Origin: VFZS01 sp964353255
GTDB lineage: Bacteria; Acidobacteriota; Terriglobia; Bryobacterales; Bryobacteraceae
DNA: 6,420 nucleotides
Assembly: GCA_964353255.1 (NCBI GenBank)
Contig: CAYGVJ010000201.1
Location: forward strand, 1-6,420
Reading direction: 5' to 3'
Position numbers and translations under genes: made by a program. The notes beneath the pieces are model-generated. The model made no database searches. It saw only the letters and a program-made list of their open reading frames with translations, and had not been told where the DNA came from. Shown here piece after piece: positions 5,517 through 6,420 of this stretch; the first letter of the stretch is position 1, and each line of letters starts with the position of its first letter.

Positions 5517-6420
5517 CTACACCACCAGCTTCCAGGGCTTGCGGTAGTGGTACGCCAGCAGCCTGCGCGCTTCCTTCTGCCGCACGGTGTGGGCCTTGTC
5601 GTCCCAGTCCAGGCGCAGCTTGCTGCGCAAGGAGACGTTGCCCAGGATGCAGGCGGCGGTGGTGCGGAAGCAGGTCTCGATGTCGCTGGTGGGTTTCTGC
5701 CGCGTCTTGATGCACTCGAGGAAGTTGGCCCAGTGCGCGTCGTTGCTGTTGTTGGACGACTTGACTTCCACCGGCTCCAGTCCTCCGCCGCGCTCGGGGA
5801 TCACGCGATAGAAGCTGCGGTTGACATATAGAGTTCCCTTGGTTCCGTGAAACATGGTGCCGTAACCTTGCCCCAGCGGCATATCGGCGTTGGCCAGACG
5901 GTTCTCGTAAGTGGCTAGGAACCCCTGCGGGTACTCCCAGGTCACCACCAGCGTATCGGGGGTCTCGCAATTGTCCGTAATCCAGTACTTGCCGCCCAGG
6001 GTGGTTATGGCCGAGGGCATGGGCTCGCCGAAGGCCAGGTGCACGATGTCCAGCACGTGCACGCCCCAGTCGGTGAGCGAGCCGCCCGCGTAGTCCCAGA
6101 AGTAGCGGAAGTAGGGGAACGGTTTCCGCGCCATCTCCGGGTGGACGCCCCAGCGGTTGGCGTTGAAGCGGCGCAGCGGCGCCGGCCCCAGCCACATGTT
6201 CCAGTCCAGGTCCGGCGGCGGATCGCTGTCCGGCGGGTTGCCATAGCCGTCCGGCTTGCCGTTGCCGGTATTCCAGGTGCGACAGAAGGTGACTTTGCCG
6301 AGCTGCCCGCTGCGCACGATCTCGCAGGCCTTCTGGAAGTGCACGCCCGAGCGCTGCATGGTGCCGGCCTGGACCACGCGCTGGTACTTGCGGGCGGCCT
6401 CGACCATCTTGCGGCCCTCT
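5517..6420 (-). CDS. Gfo/Idh/MocA family oxidoreductase (C-terminal part, 5' end outside window)
   Basis: NAD(P)-dependent oxidoreductase of the glucose-fructose oxidoreductase/inositol dehydrogenase/MocA family, which acts on sugars, inositols or their derivatives; the substrate is unknown. The frame is open to the right edge and reads EGRK before the Met at 6405-6407. That Met is therefore internal, in the helix that follows the EKP motif in this family, and the Rossmann nucleotide-binding part lies beyond the window. Counting from that Met, visible signatures are QAGTMQRS (13-20), the catalytic-region segment GGSLTDWGVHVLDIVHLAF (108-126) with D113, H117, D120 and H123, the segment HWANFLECIKTRQKP (225-239), and the C-terminus YRKPWKLVV. 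Many acidobacterial and planctomycete relatives carry a Tat signal; that cannot be tested here. The stop TAG is the complement of 5517-5519. The gene converges with the PEP-CTERM gene. Confidence 0.93.
   Translation of the reverse strand, partial: EGRKMVEAARKYQRVVQAGTMQRSGVHFQKACEIVRSGQLGKVTFCRTWNTGNGKPDGYGNPPDSDPPPDLDWNMWLGPAPLRRFNANRWGVHPEMARKPFPYFRYFWDYAGGSLTDWGVHVLDIVHLAFGEPMPSAITTLGGKYWITDNCETPDTLVVTWEYPQGFLATYENRLANADMPLGQGYGTMFHGTKGTLYVNRSFYRVIPERGGGLEPVEVKSSNNSNDAHWANFLECIKTRQKPTSDIETCFRTTAACILGNVSLRSKLRLDWDDKAHTVRQKEARRLLAYHYRKPWKLVV

Noticed and set aside
6405..6407. Minus-strand ATG as the start of the Gfo/Idh/MocA gene
   Set aside because: The frame continues as EGRK to the window edge, and the Rossmann domain would be missing if translation began here.

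Overview
The window is GC-rich bacterial DNA, by eye well above 60% G+C. It most likely comes from an Acidobacteriota chromosome of the Bryobacterales/Solibacter type. This placement is inferred from gene content: a very large Oar-like TonB-dependent receptor of the kind greatly expanded in that phylum, a HAF-repeat protein with a PEP-CTERM sorting tail, a Gfo/Idh/MocA oxidoreductase ending in the characteristic YRKPWKL, and short palindromes in the intergenic gaps. No marker gene in the window proves it.

Layout from left to right: (1) the C-terminal 835 codons of a TonB-dependent receptor, cut by the left edge (1-2508, +); (2) a 49-bp gap carrying a palindrome and a possible -10 box; (3) a complete 492-residue FAD-dependent oxidoreductase related to UDP-galactopyranose mutase and protoporphyrinogen oxidase, beginning with TTG (2558-4036, +); (4) a tRNA-Gln(CTG) 13 bp after its stop (4050-4123, +); (5) a 401-bp gene-free stretch (4124-4524) in which 4164-4426 is a dense run of hairpins; (6) a 311-residue exported HAF-repeat/PEP-CTERM protein (4525-5460, +); (7) a 56-bp convergent gap with two more hairpins; (8) the C-terminal 300 residues of a Gfo/Idh/MocA oxidoreductase on the minus strand, cut by the right edge (5517-6420).

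The genes do not form an obvious single pathway. The receptor acts in the outer membrane, the PEP-CTERM protein is exported and probably processed by an exosortase encoded elsewhere, and the two oxidoreductases belong to families often linked to sugar or cell-envelope metabolism. The receptor and the flavoprotein could be co-transcribed, but the palindrome and TAGAAT box between them leave that open.

The least explained part is the intergenic DNA. A palindrome with core GGCTTCAGCC (or its complement GGCTGAAGCC) recurs in three separate gaps, and the gap after the tRNA holds at least seven foldbacks, one of them a compound 66-nt structure closed by a perfect 9-bp stem. This looks like a REP-like repeat family. 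I found no clear sign of a new enzymatic, defence or mobile system in the window.
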